The notes: generated from the letters alone by a model not told the origin. A stretch of 22,085 nucleotides of DNA from an uncultured Anaerolineales bacterium (GCA_937952305.1 CALFZO010000115.1:1-22085); one strand, 5' to 3'. Shown: positions 6,402-14,453, counted from the stretch's first letter. Numbers and translations are program-made.

Positions 6402-7058
6402 ATGCCCCGGTCCTTGACCACCACTCGTCGTCAGCGCGAGAAGGCCGATCGCCAGGCCGCGATTTTGGACGCGGCGCGCGCGGTTTTCTTCGAGGCCGGC
6501 ATCCGCGACGCCACCGTGGACGCCATCGCCGCCCGCGCCCAGGTAGCCAAGGGCACCGTCTACCTCTACTTCCGCAGCAAAGAAACGATCCTGGCCACCC
6601 TGCTCCTGGAAGGGCTGGACTCCCTCAATCAGCGCCTGAGCACGGCCTATGAGGCCGCGCCGCCCGAAGCCGAGCCGCAGCTGCGCGCCCTGGCTGACGC
6701 CTACTTCGAGTTCTACCGCGACGAACGCGATTACTTCCGCCTGATGATGGCCTTCGACCGCGGCCAGTTCCGCGAGTCGATCCGGCGTGAGCTGTACGAG
6801 ACCATCCTGCACCGCAGCCTGGACGGCTTCCACTGGCTGGTGCGCGCCATCGAGCGCGGCATGGCCAGCGGGCAGCTCGCGCCGGGCGATGCCCGGCAGG
6901 TGGCCGGCGCGGCCTGGGCCGCCCTCAACGGCGTGCTCGTGCTCATCAGCCACCCGCTGCGCCGGGAACTGCTGGCCCAGGACGTGCGCTCGCTCTACGC
7001 CAGCGTGCTGGAAATCATGTTAGCCGGCATCCGGCGCCACCACCCCGGGCCGGGGTAA
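6402..7058 (+). CDS. TetR-family regulator of the beta-oxidation operon
   Basis: This 218-residue protein has a classic TetR N-terminal DNA-binding domain: DRQAAILDAARAVFFEAGIRDATVDAIAARAQVAKGTVYLYFRSKE lies at about residues 16-61, with the recognition helix near AQVAKGTVYLYF. The helical C-terminal ligand-binding half (about 65-210) is typical of regulators that sense acyl-CoAs or hydrophobic ligands, but the ligand cannot be read. It is the first gene after the promoter and operators, has no Shine-Dalgarno in its short leader, and ends 60 bp before the thiolase. It is expected to repress itself and the downstream genes until fatty acids or acyl-CoAs release it. That role is inferred from position. 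Confidence 0.88.
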   Translation: MPRSLTTTRRQREKADRQAAILDAARAVFFEAGIRDATVDAIAARAQVAKGTVYLYFRSKETILATLLLEGLDSLNQRLSTAYEAAPPEAEPQLRALADAYFEFYRDERDYFRLMMAFDRGQFRESIRRELYETILHRSLDGFHWLVRAIERGMASGQLAPGDARQVAGAAWAALNGVLVLISHPLRRELLAQDVRSLYASVLEIMLAGIRRHHPGPG

Positions 7059-7118
7059 GGGCGCGCCGCGCCGGCCGTGCCCTGGCCGTCCGCCCGTCAA
7101 CTGAGGAGGGTTCGCACC

Positions 7119-8333
7119 ATGAAAGACGTGGTCATCGTCGACGCCGTCCGCACGCCGGTGGGCAATCACGGCGGCGTGTTCCGCGACGTCTCCGCCAAGG
7201 ATCTGGCCGCCACCGTCATGCGCGGCCTGCTCGAGCGCACCAAGCTCGATCCGGCGCAGATTACCGAAGTGATCTTTGGCTGCATCGCTCAGCCCTCCGA
7301 CGCCCCCAACATCGCGCGGGTGGCCGCGCTGATGGCGGGCATCCCCAAAGAAGTCCCGGCTTACACGGTCGCCCGCAACTGCAACTCCGGCCTGGATACC
7401 ATCGTCCAGGCCTGGCGCGCCCTGCAGGTCGGCGACGGCGAGATCTACCTGGTCGGCGGCGTCGAGTCGATGAGCAACATCCCCTATATCGTCAAAGGCG
7501 CGCGCTGGGGCCTCAAGATCCGGCACGCCGAGTTCACCGACGCGATGTGGGAGGGCCTGACCGACCCGATCTGCGGCCAGCTCATGGGCCGCACCGCCGA
7601 GAACCTGGTGGAAGAGTTCGGGCTCACGCGCCAGCAGCAAGACGAGTACGCGGTCCAATCCCACAAGAAGGCCTTCATGGCCACACGCATGGGCAAGTTC
7701 GCGGACGAGACCGTGGCGGTAGAAGTGACCAAGCGGGCCGCCGGCCAGGAAGTGGCCAAAGAGAAGATCACCCAGGACGAGACCATCAACCCCGGCCTGA
7801 CGGTGCAGAAGGCCGCGCTCTACCCGGCCATCTTCAAGCGCGAGGGCGGCTCGGTGACGCCGGCGAACGCCTGCGGCATCTCCGACGGCGCCAGCGCCCT
7901 GCTGCTGATGACGGCCGAAAAGGCCCAGGCGCTGGGCTACACGCCGCTGGCGCGCGTGCTCGGCTACGGCTATGCCGGCGTCGAGCCGCACCGCATGGGC
8001 ATCGCCCCGGCCGGCGCGGCGCCCAAGGCCCTGGAGCGCGCCGGCCTGACGCTGGCCCAGATGGACCTGATCGAGATCAACGAGGCTTTCGCGGCCCAGG
8101 TGCTGGCGGTGGGCCAGGTGCTGGGCTGGGACTGGGCCAAGGTCAACGTTAATGGCGGCGCCATCGCCCTGGGCCATCCGGTGGGCTCCTCCGGCAGCCG
8201 CATCGTCGTCACGCTGGTGCATGAGATGAAGCGCCGCAACAAGGAAGGCAAGACTCCGGCCAAGTACGGCCTGGCCACACTCTGCGCGGCCGGCGGCCAG
8301 GGCGCGGCCCTGGTGGTGGAAGCCATCGGCTGA
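7119..8333 (+). CDS. Thiolase (acetyl-CoA acyltransferase)
   Basis: This 404-residue protein has the normal thiolase length. The acylated cysteine lies in VARNCNSGLDT (Cys88), the catalytic His in GAIALGHPVGSSGSR (His353) and the second Cys in TLCAAGGQGAA (Cys389); NEAFAAQ is also present. It cleaves 3-ketoacyl-CoA with CoA to give acetyl-CoA and a shortened acyl-CoA, the last step of each beta-oxidation turn, or runs in reverse as an acetoacetyl-CoA-forming enzyme. The start is the ATG preceded by GAGGAGG; an upstream in-frame start would add 14 residues that are not thiolase-like. Chain-length preference is not readable. Confidence 0.95.
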   Translation: MKDVVIVDAVRTPVGNHGGVFRDVSAKDLAATVMRGLLERTKLDPAQITEVIFGCIAQPSDAPNIARVAALMAGIPKEVPAYTVARNCNSGLDTIVQAWRALQVGDGEIYLVGGVESMSNIPYIVKGARWGLKIRHAEFTDAMWEGLTDPICGQLMGRTAENLVEEFGLTRQQQDEYAVQSHKKAFMATRMGKFADETVAVEVTKRAAGQEVAKEKITQDETINPGLTVQKAALYPAIFKREGGSVTPANACGISDGASALLLMTAEKAQALGYTPLARVLGYGYAGVEPHRMGIAPAGAAPKALERAGLTLAQMDLIEINEAFAAQVLAVGQVLGWDWAKVNVNGGAIALGHPVGSSGSRIVVTLVHEMKRRNKEGKTPAKYGLATLCAAGGQGAALVVEAIG

Positions 8334-8365
8334 TCGACCGGCGGGCCGTCGCGGTGGGAAGCGCC

Positions 8366-9358
8366 ATGAACCGAACCCGCTCCAAGCCCAGAGTTGACCC
8401 GCGCGACGTCCGCGTCTTCAGCGGGACGTCCCACCCCGCTCTGGCCGCTGACATTGCCGCCTACCTGGGGGTGCCGCTCGACCCGACCGAGATCGGGCAT
8501 TTCAGCAACGACAACCTGCACATCCAGCTGGGCGCCAGCTGCCGCTCGCGCTCGGTCTTTGTCGTGCAGTCGCTGACCCCGCCGGCCAGCGACCACGTGC
8601 TGGAATTGCTGATGATGCTGGACGCGGCCCGCGGCGCGGCGGCGCGCGAGGTCCACGCCATCATCCCGTACTTCTCGTTCGCGCGGTCAGACAAGAAGGA
8701 CGCGCCGCGCATCTCGATCACGGCGCGCCTGATCGCGGATCTGCTGGAGACGGCCGGGGCCACGCATGTCATGACCATGAACCTGCACTCGCCGCAGGTG
8801 CACGGCTTCTTTGGCCTGCCCATCGACCCGCTGACCGCCCGGCCGCTCTTCGTCAAGCACCTGCGGCGCCGGCGGCTCACGGACACCGTCGTCGTCGCGC
8901 CGGACTCGGGCATCGCCAAGTCGGCGGCGCGCTTCGCGGCCCAGCTCGGCCTGCCGGCCGTCTCGGCTGAGAAGATGCGCATCTCGGACACGCGCGTCGA
9001 GATCGACGATCTGGTCGGCAAGCAGGTGCGCGGCTTCCGGCGCGCCATCGTCTACGACGACGAGATCGCCACCGGCACGACGCTGGTGGAGGTCAGCCGG
9101 CTGCTGCTGCGCCACGGCATCCAGCGCCTCTCGGCCCTGTGCACGCACGGCGTCTTCAGCGGCGACGCCATCCACCGCCTGAGCGCCCTGCCCGAGATCG
9201 ACGAGATCGTCACCACCGACACAGTGCCGATCCCGCCCGAAAAACGCCTGCCGCACATGCGTGTCCTGTCGGTGGCGCCGGTCTTCGGCGAAGCCATCCG
9301 GCGCAATTATCAAAAAGAGTCGATCGGCGATCTGTTCGCCTTCGGCGACGGAAACTAA
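8366..9358 (+). CDS. prs: Ribose-phosphate pyrophosphokinase (PRPP synthetase)
   Basis: This 330-residue enzyme makes 5-phosphoribosyl-1-pyrophosphate from ribose 5-phosphate and ATP. Matching segments are FSNDNLHIQL (46-55), the ATP-binding FARSDKKDAPRISITARL (105-122; the classical form begins ARQDR), MNLHSPQVHGFF (138-149) and the PRPP loop YDDEIATGTTL (230-240). The loop reads TGTT where most family members have TGGT, and the protein is somewhat divergent overall. The ATG at 8366 has GGTGGGA in front; a GTG at 8354 would add four residues. It sits between the thiolase and the 3-hydroxyacyl-CoA dehydrogenase, an unexpected place for a nucleotide-precursor enzyme. A stem-loop follows at its stop. 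Confidence 0.88.
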   Translation: MNRTRSKPRVDPRDVRVFSGTSHPALAADIAAYLGVPLDPTEIGHFSNDNLHIQLGASCRSRSVFVVQSLTPPASDHVLELLMMLDAARGAAAREVHAIIPYFSFARSDKKDAPRISITARLIADLLETAGATHVMTMNLHSPQVHGFFGLPIDPLTARPLFVKHLRRRRLTDTVVVAPDSGIAKSAARFAAQLGLPAVSAEKMRISDTRVEIDDLVGKQVRGFRRAIVYDDEIATGTTLVEVSRLLLRHGIQRLSALCTHGVFSGDAIHRLSALPEIDEIVTTDTVPIPPEKRLPHMRVLSVAPVFGEAIRRNYQKESIGDLFAFGDGN

Positions 9359-9394
9359 GTGCCCCGTCCACCTGCTAGAGATGGACGGGGTACT
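9358..9394 (+). other. Intercistronic stem-loop after prs
   Basis: A 13-bp stem (AGTGCCCCGTCCA at 9358-9370 with TGGACGGGGTACT at 9382-9394, one G-T pair) has an 11-base loop and begins at the prs stop codon. No T-tract follows, so a simple intrinsic terminator is unlikely. It may protect or separate the upstream mRNA, or act as a partial terminator inside the operon. Confidence 0.6.
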
Positions 9395-9429
9395 AGGCGC
9401 GGACAGGCCGCGCGACCAAAGGAGACGCC

Positions 9430-10659
9430 ATGTACATCTTCAAGGCCGGCGTCGTCGGCGCCGGAGCCATGGGCGCCGAGATCGCCCAGGTGATTTCGTT
9501 CTCAGGTCTGCCGGTGGTGCTCAAAGACGTGGATCAGGCCATGCTGGACAAGGGCCTGGCCCACATCCGCGAGATTTACCAGCGGCGCGTGGACAAGGGC
9601 AAGATGTCCCCGGGCGACCTGGACGGCAAGATGGCTCTGATCACGCCGACGCTGTCCTACGCCGACTTCAGCGACGCCGACCTGGTCATCGAGGCCGTGC
9701 CCGAAAAGATCTCGGTCAAGCGCGCGGTGCTGGCCGAACTGGCCCAGGTCCTGCCGGAGTCGGCCATCGTCGCCTCCAACACGTCGGCCCTGTCGATCTC
9801 GGAGATGGGCGCGGCCCTGGGCCGGCCGGCCAAGATGATCGGCCTGCACTTCTTCAACCCGGCCAGCATCATGAAGCTGGTGGAGGTCATCCCCGGCCTG
9901 GACACGACCCAGGAGACCGTGGACGACGCCGTGGCCTTCGCCGAAAGCCTGCGCAAGCTGCCGGTGGTGGTGAAGGAGTGCCCGGGCTTCCTGGTGAACC
10001 GGCTGCTGATGCCCTACCTCAACGAAGCCGTCCTGGCCCTGGAGGAGGGCGCCGCCCCGGCGGCCGAGATCGATCAGCGCATGCAGGCCTGGGGCTGGCC
10101 GATGGGGCCGTTCCTGCTGATGGACATGCTCGGCCTGGACGTGTGCGCGCACGTCGGCGAATACCTGGCGAGCGAGTACGGTGAGCGCCTGCGCGGCGCC
10201 CAGCTCTTCCCGCGCCTGATCCAGGCCGGCCGGCTGGGCGAGAAGAGCGGCGCCGGCTTCTTCGGCTACGCCGGCGAGAGCGATGAACCGGTGCAGCGTC
10301 TGATCGCGGACCTGCAGGCCTCCGGCCAGGTGCGGCCCAACCCCGGCTCGTTCAGCGAGGACCGCCTGATGCTGCCGCTGATCAATGAAGCCGCGCTGTG
10401 TCTGCAGGAGGGGATTGCTTCGCCCGGCGACATCGACCTGGCCATGATCGCGGGCAGCGGCATGACCTTCCAGGGCGAACGGATGGGGCCGCTGGCGGTG
10501 GCCGACACGCTCGGCCTGGACGAGGTGCTGGCGCGGCTGGAGCAGCTGCAGGCCCAGTTCGGCGAGCGCTTCCGCCCGGCCCGGCTGTTGAAGATGAAAG
10601 TGCGCGCCGGCCACCTGGGCAAGGCCGCCGGCCGCGGGTTCCACGAATATTCTGGCTGA
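9430..10659 (+). CDS. 3-hydroxyacyl-CoA dehydrogenase
   Basis: This 409-residue NAD-dependent dehydrogenase oxidises L-3-hydroxyacyl-CoA to 3-ketoacyl-CoA. The Rossmann domain has GVVGAGAMGAEIA (8-18 region), VIEAVPE (87-92 region) and SNTSA (116-120). The catalytic pair is His140 (GLHFFNPAS) and Glu152 (KLVEV). Two C-terminal helical 3HCDH domains follow (about 190-280 and 310-405), each ending in a GxGFxxY-like element (KSGAGFFGY, KAAGRGFHEY). It therefore matches the dehydrogenase half of FadB/FadJ without the crotonase half, and is longer than the roughly 280-residue single-domain HBD enzymes. AAAGGAG precedes the ATG by five bases. Confidence 0.95.
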   Translation: MYIFKAGVVGAGAMGAEIAQVISFSGLPVVLKDVDQAMLDKGLAHIREIYQRRVDKGKMSPGDLDGKMALITPTLSYADFSDADLVIEAVPEKISVKRAVLAELAQVLPESAIVASNTSALSISEMGAALGRPAKMIGLHFFNPASIMKLVEVIPGLDTTQETVDDAVAFAESLRKLPVVVKECPGFLVNRLLMPYLNEAVLALEEGAAPAAEIDQRMQAWGWPMGPFLLMDMLGLDVCAHVGEYLASEYGERLRGAQLFPRLIQAGRLGEKSGAGFFGYAGESDEPVQRLIADLQASGQVRPNPGSFSEDRLMLPLINEAALCLQEGIASPGDIDLAMIAGSGMTFQGERMGPLAVADTLGLDEVLARLEQLQAQFGERFRPARLLKMKVRAGHLGKAAGRGFHEYSG

Positions 10660-10665
10660 GGCGCG

Positions 10666-10689
10666 GGGGAGCGGGCAGACCGGCTCCCC
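10666..10689 (+). other. Intercistronic hairpin before the enoyl-CoA hydratase gene
   Basis: A 7-bp perfect stem GGGGAGC (10666-10672) / GCTCCCC (10683-10689) with a 10-base loop lies between the dehydrogenase stop and the hydratase Shine-Dalgarno. No T-tract follows. Confidence 0.4.
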
Positions 10690-10716
10690 GGCCCACATGG
10701 AGTGAGGAGGCTAACG

Positions 10717-11517
10717 ATGTCCGATCGTCAATTCGTCAAGCTCAGCATTGAGGACCGCGTCGCCACGATCACGCTGGATCATCCGCCCGTCAACGCGCTC
10801 AACGAGCAGGTGCTGGACGAGCTCAACGCGCTGGTGGACGAGCTGGTGGCCAACGCCGACGTCAAAGCCGCGGTCATCACCGGCGGCGGGCAGCTGGCCT
10901 TCGTGGCCGGCGCCGACATCAACGTTTTCGACGCCATGCTCAAACAGGGCAATGGCGCCGAGCTGCGCGCGCGCAACTTCCTGCAGAAGGGCCAGGCGCT
11001 CTTCGCCAAGATCGAGGCCGCGCCCAAGCCGTTCATCGCCGCCGTCAACGGCGTGGCCCTGGGCGGCGGCATGGAACTGGCCATGGCCTGCCACCTGCGC
11101 ATCATCGGCGACCGCGCCAAGCTGGGCCAGCCCGAGATCAACCTGGGCATCATCCCCGGCTGGGGCGGCACGCAGCGCTTGCCCCGGCTGGTGGGCAAGG
11201 CCAAGGCCATCGAGCTGATCCTGACCGGCGACCAGATCACGGCTCAGGAGGCCCTGCGTCTCAACCTGGTCAACAAGGTCGTGCCGGGCGGCGAGGTGCT
11301 CAAGACCGCGCGCGACCTGGCCAAGAAGATCGCCCAGAAGGGCGCGCTGGCCATCCGGGCCGCGATGGACGCCATCACCAATGGCTCGGTCCGGCCTCTG
11401 GCCGAGGGCCTGGCTTACGAAGGCGACCGGCTGGCCGAGGTGGTGCAGACCGAGGACATGCGCGAGGGCGTGACCGCGTTTCTGCAGAAGCGCCAACCGG
11501 CGTTCAAGGACCAGTAA
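10717..11517 (+). CDS. Enoyl-CoA hydratase (crotonase family)
   Basis: This 266-residue enzyme hydrates trans-2-enoyl-CoA to L-3-hydroxyacyl-CoA. The oxyanion-hole segments AFVAGADI (61-68) and NGVALGGGMEL (111-121) are intact, and both glutamates needed for hydratase activity are present: Glu120 in GGMELAMACHL and Glu140 in GQPEINLGIIPG. GWGGTQRLPRLVG follows. It is thus a true hydratase and not an isomerase-only or decarboxylase member. The ATG at 10717 has GAGGAGG six bases upstream; a GTG at 10702 would add five residues. With the preceding dehydrogenase it supplies, as separate polypeptides, the two activities fused in FadB. Confidence 0.94.
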   Translation: MSDRQFVKLSIEDRVATITLDHPPVNALNEQVLDELNALVDELVANADVKAAVITGGGQLAFVAGADINVFDAMLKQGNGAELRARNFLQKGQALFAKIEAAPKPFIAAVNGVALGGGMELAMACHLRIIGDRAKLGQPEINLGIIPGWGGTQRLPRLVGKAKAIELILTGDQITAQEALRLNLVNKVVPGGEVLKTARDLAKKIAQKGALAIRAAMDAITNGSVRPLAEGLAYEGDRLAEVVQTEDMREGVTAFLQKRQPAFKDQ

Positions 11518-11547
11518 CGGCCGGGGCCGAGGGTGGGGCCGGCGTGG

Positions 11548-11553
11548 TATAAC
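11548..11553 (+). promoter_or_regulatory. Possible -10 box of an internal promoter
   Basis: TATAAC stands in the 72-bp gap between the hydratase gene and the next gene, 36 bases before its ATG. No convincing -35 box is present, so this is only a candidate internal promoter for the second half of the operon. Confidence 0.35.
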
Positions 11554-11589
11554 CGATCCAGACCGACTCACACCCCAGGATAGGCCCCC

Positions 11590-11997
11590 ATGAACTGGTC
11601 AAACACCTTCTTTCTGACTCTGGCGCTGCTGTCGTGCGTGTATGTCATGGCGCGCATCGAGCGCAACCGCTGGTTTATCGGGCTGTTTTTCTACGCCCTG
11701 CCGGTGCTGCTGCTCATGGTGCTGTGGGCGAGCCTGACCGGCTCGTGGCCGGAGGCCGGCGCCCGCCTGACGGCCGCGGCGCTGCTGGGCGGCGGCTGGT
11801 GGCTGCTGGCCGGCCGCCGGCTGCGCCGCGCCGATAGCAGCGGCATCAAGGTCTGGGGCCAGGACGCGGCCCCCAAGCCCAAGGCCGCGCTGCAGGCCGA
11901 GCTGGACCAGATCAAGAAGGAAAAGGAACAGCTCGAGGCGGAGCTGCGTAAGCTCCGGGAGACCAAAGCTCAAGAACCAGGGACAAAAGACGAATGA
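11590..11997 (+). CDS. Small membrane protein with C-terminal coiled coil, unknown function
   Basis: This 135-residue protein was not recognised as a named family. Three hydrophobic segments (about 5-21, 28-48, 57-75) are followed by a basic turn (GRRLRR) and a short linker containing SSGIKVWGQD. A charged heptad-like helix (about 99-126: LQAELDQIKKEKEQLEAEL and onward) is likely to be a cytoplasmic coiled coil. It looks like a membrane anchor with a protein-protein contact arm. It lies between the hydratase and the first acyl-CoA dehydrogenase, so it may tether the beta-oxidation or ETF enzymes to the membrane, but nothing in its sequence shows that. AGGA lies about nine bases before the ATG. 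Confidence 0.75.
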   Translation: MNWSNTFFLTLALLSCVYVMARIERNRWFIGLFFYALPVLLLMVLWASLTGSWPEAGARLTAAALLGGGWWLLAGRRLRRADSSGIKVWGQDAAPKPKAALQAELDQIKKEKEQLEAELRKLRETKAQEPGTKDE

Positions 11998-12061
11998 CGT
12001 CCGCCCAGCATGAGCTGCCGTCCTTCGTCCGCCGGCCTTCGTCTTGAGGGAGACTCAGGCT

Positions 12062-13222
12062 ATGGACTTCAATCTCTCCGAAGAACAGGTGATGTTCCGC
12101 GACCTGTTCCGCGACTTCGCCGAGAAGGAAGTGGCGAAGGTCGCCGAACACACCGACAAGGCCGAGGCCCCGCCGCTGGAGGTGCTGCAGAAGGCGGCGG
12201 CCCAGGGCTTCCTGGGCGCCACGTTCCCGGAAGCGCACGGCGGCGCGGCTATGGACCAGTTCACCTACGGTCTGCTGCTCACGGCGCTGGCGCGCCAGTG
12301 CGCGTCCACGGCGGTGACGGTGGCCCTGCACACCTCTCTGGTGGGCATGACTATCCTGGAGGCCGGCACCGAGGCCCAGCGGGCCGAGTATCTGCCGCGG
12401 CTGGCCGGCGGCGAACTGGGCGCCTTCGCCCTGACAGAGCCGGAGGCCGGCTCGGACACCCGCCAACTGCAGACGCGCGCCGTCCTGGCCCAGGGCGGCT
12501 TCCACTTCGACGGCGTCAAGACCTGGGTCGGCAACGGCGGCCCGGCCGGGCTCTTCCTGGTCTTCGCCGCCACCGATCCGGCGCGGCGTCAGGACGGGAT
12601 CAGCGCCTTCCTGGTGGACGCGGCCGCACCCTGGCTGGTGGTGGGGCATCGCGAGCCGACTCTGGGCCTGCGCGGCCTCGACGTGCGCACGCTCTACCTG
12701 GAAGGCGGCCCGCTGCCCGAGGCGGCCCGGCTCGGCCCGCTCAACGGCGGCTGGGCGCTGGCCGAGCAAGCCCAGGCCCGGTTCAAGCTGGCGCTGGCGG
12801 CCATTTCCCTGGGCGTGGCCGAGAGCGCCCTGGACCTGGGCGTCCGCTTCGCCATCGAACGCAAGCAGTTCGGCACGGCCATCGCCCAGAAGGGCGCGCT
12901 GCAGGCCTACTTCGCCGACGCCACCACCGAGATCGAAGCCCTGCGCCACCTGACCTACTACGCCGCCTGGCTGGCCGACCAGGGCCAGCCCTTTGCGGCG
13001 GCCGCCAACCGCGCCAAGCTGCTGGGCGCGCGCATCGCCAAGGAGACGGCCAACCGGATGCTGCAGGTCCACGGCGGTTACGGCTTCAGCGACGAGTACG
13101 CCATCTCGCGCGTCTACCGCGACTCGCGCGCCCTGCGCATCCTGGGCGGCACCGACGAGTTCGTGCGCTTCCTGATCGCGCAAGACGTGCTCCAGGACGC
13201 CGGGGTCGCCATCCAGCCATAG
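12062..13222 (+). CDS. Acyl-CoA dehydrogenase-family protein lacking the usual catalytic Glu
   Basis: This 386-residue flavoprotein has the full ACAD fold. The FAD-binding features are largely intact: FALTEPEAGSD (122-132), KTWVGNG (153-159, where most have WITNG), RKQFG (267-271) and VHGGYG. The catalytic base is the odd part. The C-terminal element that usually reads EGTxE, with the first Glu as base, here reads LGGTDEF (Gly362). The alternative position used by long-chain and isovaleryl-CoA dehydrogenases (Glu before a RLxLA-type helix) seems to be Phe241. It may therefore use another residue, act on an unusual substrate, or pair with the second dehydrogenase encoded next to it. GAGGGAG precedes the ATG at 12062. 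Electron acceptor: probably the EtfAB encoded downstream. Confidence 0.9.
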   Translation: MDFNLSEEQVMFRDLFRDFAEKEVAKVAEHTDKAEAPPLEVLQKAAAQGFLGATFPEAHGGAAMDQFTYGLLLTALARQCASTAVTVALHTSLVGMTILEAGTEAQRAEYLPRLAGGELGAFALTEPEAGSDTRQLQTRAVLAQGGFHFDGVKTWVGNGGPAGLFLVFAATDPARRQDGISAFLVDAAAPWLVVGHREPTLGLRGLDVRTLYLEGGPLPEAARLGPLNGGWALAEQAQARFKLALAAISLGVAESALDLGVRFAIERKQFGTAIAQKGALQAYFADATTEIEALRHLTYYAAWLADQGQPFAAAANRAKLLGARIAKETANRMLQVHGGYGFSDEYAISRVYRDSRALRILGGTDEFVRFLIAQDVLQDAGVAIQP

Positions 13223-13237
13223 CGGACGCTTGACGCC

Positions 13238-13260
13238 GGCGGCGGGCTGCGCCCGCCGCC
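13238..13260 (+). other. Intercistronic hairpin between the two acyl-CoA dehydrogenase genes
   Basis: A perfect 10-bp stem GGCGGCGGGC (13238-13247) / GCCCGCCGCC (13251-13260) with a TGC loop ends exactly where the Shine-Dalgarno AAGGAG of the next gene begins. No T-tract follows. It could stabilise the upstream message or modulate ribosome access. Confidence 0.6.
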
Positions 13261-13271
13261 AAGGAGCCATC

Positions 13272-14438
13272 ATGGATTTCACCTTCAGCCCGCACCACAT
13301 CGCCCTGCGGCGCATGCTGCGCGAGTTCTGCGAGGAAGAGCTGCGGCCGCGCGCCAAACGCCTGGACCAGACCGGCCAGCCGGACCGGGAGGTGCTGCGG
13401 CAGATGGGCGAGCTCGGCCTGTTCGGCGTGCCCTTCTCCCAGAAGTACGGCGGCATGGGCGCCGGTGAGACCGGTTACTGCATCCTGATGGAGGAGCTCA
13501 ACCGCGTCTGCCCGTCCACGGCCACTATCATCGGCGCCCACATCGGCATCGGCGCCATGAGCCTGTACCTCGATGGCTCGGAGGCCCTCAAGCAGAAGTA
13601 CCTGCCCGCCATCTGCGCCGGCCGGCACATCGCGGCCTTCGGCCTGACCGAGCCCAACGCCGGCTCAGACGCCGCCGGCATCCAACTGCGCGCCGTGCCC
13701 GAAGGCGACTCGTATTATCTGGACGGCCAGAAGATGTGGATCACCAACGGCCCGATCGCGGACGTGGTCATGGTCCTGGCCGTCACCGATCCGGCCCTGG
13801 GCGCGCGCGGCGGCGCCACCGTCTTCGCCGTCGAGACCAAGTGGGACGGCTTCTCGGTCGGCAAGCCCGAGAAGAAGATGGGCCTGCACGGCTCGCCCAC
13901 CTCGCTGCTCAACTTCGACGGCGTGCGCGTGCCCAAGGAGAACGTCGTCGGCCAGCTCGGGCTGGGCTTCGTCACCTTCATGAAGACGCTCGACATCGGG
14001 CGCGTCTCGCTCGGTGCGGCCACCCTGGGCGGCGCCCAGGCCGCGCTGGAGACGGCCCTGCGCTGGGTCAAGGTGCGCTCGCAGTTCGGCCGCGCCATCG
14101 CCCAGCTGCAGTCGATCCAATTCATGCTCGCCGATATGGCCACCGATGTGGAAGCCCTGCGCTCGCTGGTCTACCGCACGGCCTGGCTGGTGGACAACGG
14201 CCAGCCTTTCATCAAAGAGGCCGGCATGTGCAAGCTGCTGGGTTCGGAGATCGCCAGCCGCTGCATCGACCGCGCCCTGCAGATCCACGGCGCGCTGGGC
14301 CTCTCGCGCGATTTCCATCTGGAGCGCGGCTGGCGCGACGCGCGCATCGCCGAGATCTTCGAAGGCACCAACGAGATCCAGCGCATCGTCATCGCCTCCG
14401 AGCTGCTGCAAGAAGTCGGCGTCCGCATCCGGCCGTAG
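13272..14438 (+). CDS. Acyl-CoA dehydrogenase
   Basis: This 388-residue FAD enzyme introduces the alpha-beta double bond of acyl-CoA. All standard elements are present: FGLTEPNAGSD, QKMWITNG, RSQFGRAI, QIHGALG (slightly unusual Ala where the second Gly is common) and IFEGTNEIQR with the catalytic Glu364. It resembles short/medium-chain dehydrogenases (butyryl-CoA type), but the chain length is not certain. The ATG follows AAGGAG by five bases. It is adjacent to etfB (15 bp), its likely electron-acceptor subunit. Together with the preceding paralogue it may form separate homotetramers or a mixed complex. Confidence 0.95.
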   Translation: MDFTFSPHHIALRRMLREFCEEELRPRAKRLDQTGQPDREVLRQMGELGLFGVPFSQKYGGMGAGETGYCILMEELNRVCPSTATIIGAHIGIGAMSLYLDGSEALKQKYLPAICAGRHIAAFGLTEPNAGSDAAGIQLRAVPEGDSYYLDGQKMWITNGPIADVVMVLAVTDPALGARGGATVFAVETKWDGFSVGKPEKKMGLHGSPTSLLNFDGVRVPKENVVGQLGLGFVTFMKTLDIGRVSLGAATLGGAQAALETALRWVKVRSQFGRAIAQLQSIQFMLADMATDVEALRSLVYRTAWLVDNGQPFIKEAGMCKLLGSEIASRCIDRALQIHGALGLSRDFHLERGWRDARIAEIFEGTNEIQRIVIASELLQEVGVRIRP

Positions 14439-14453
14439 CCGAGGAGCCCTCTC

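Noticed and set aside
7020..10698. Long minus-strand open frames at 7020-8222 and 9502-10698
   Set aside because: They lie opposite thiolase and 3-hydroxyacyl-CoA dehydrogenase, which have complete motifs; the antisense products have none.
11912..13456. 514-residue minus-strand open frame
   Set aside because: It is antisense to the acyl-CoA dehydrogenase genes and has no domain.
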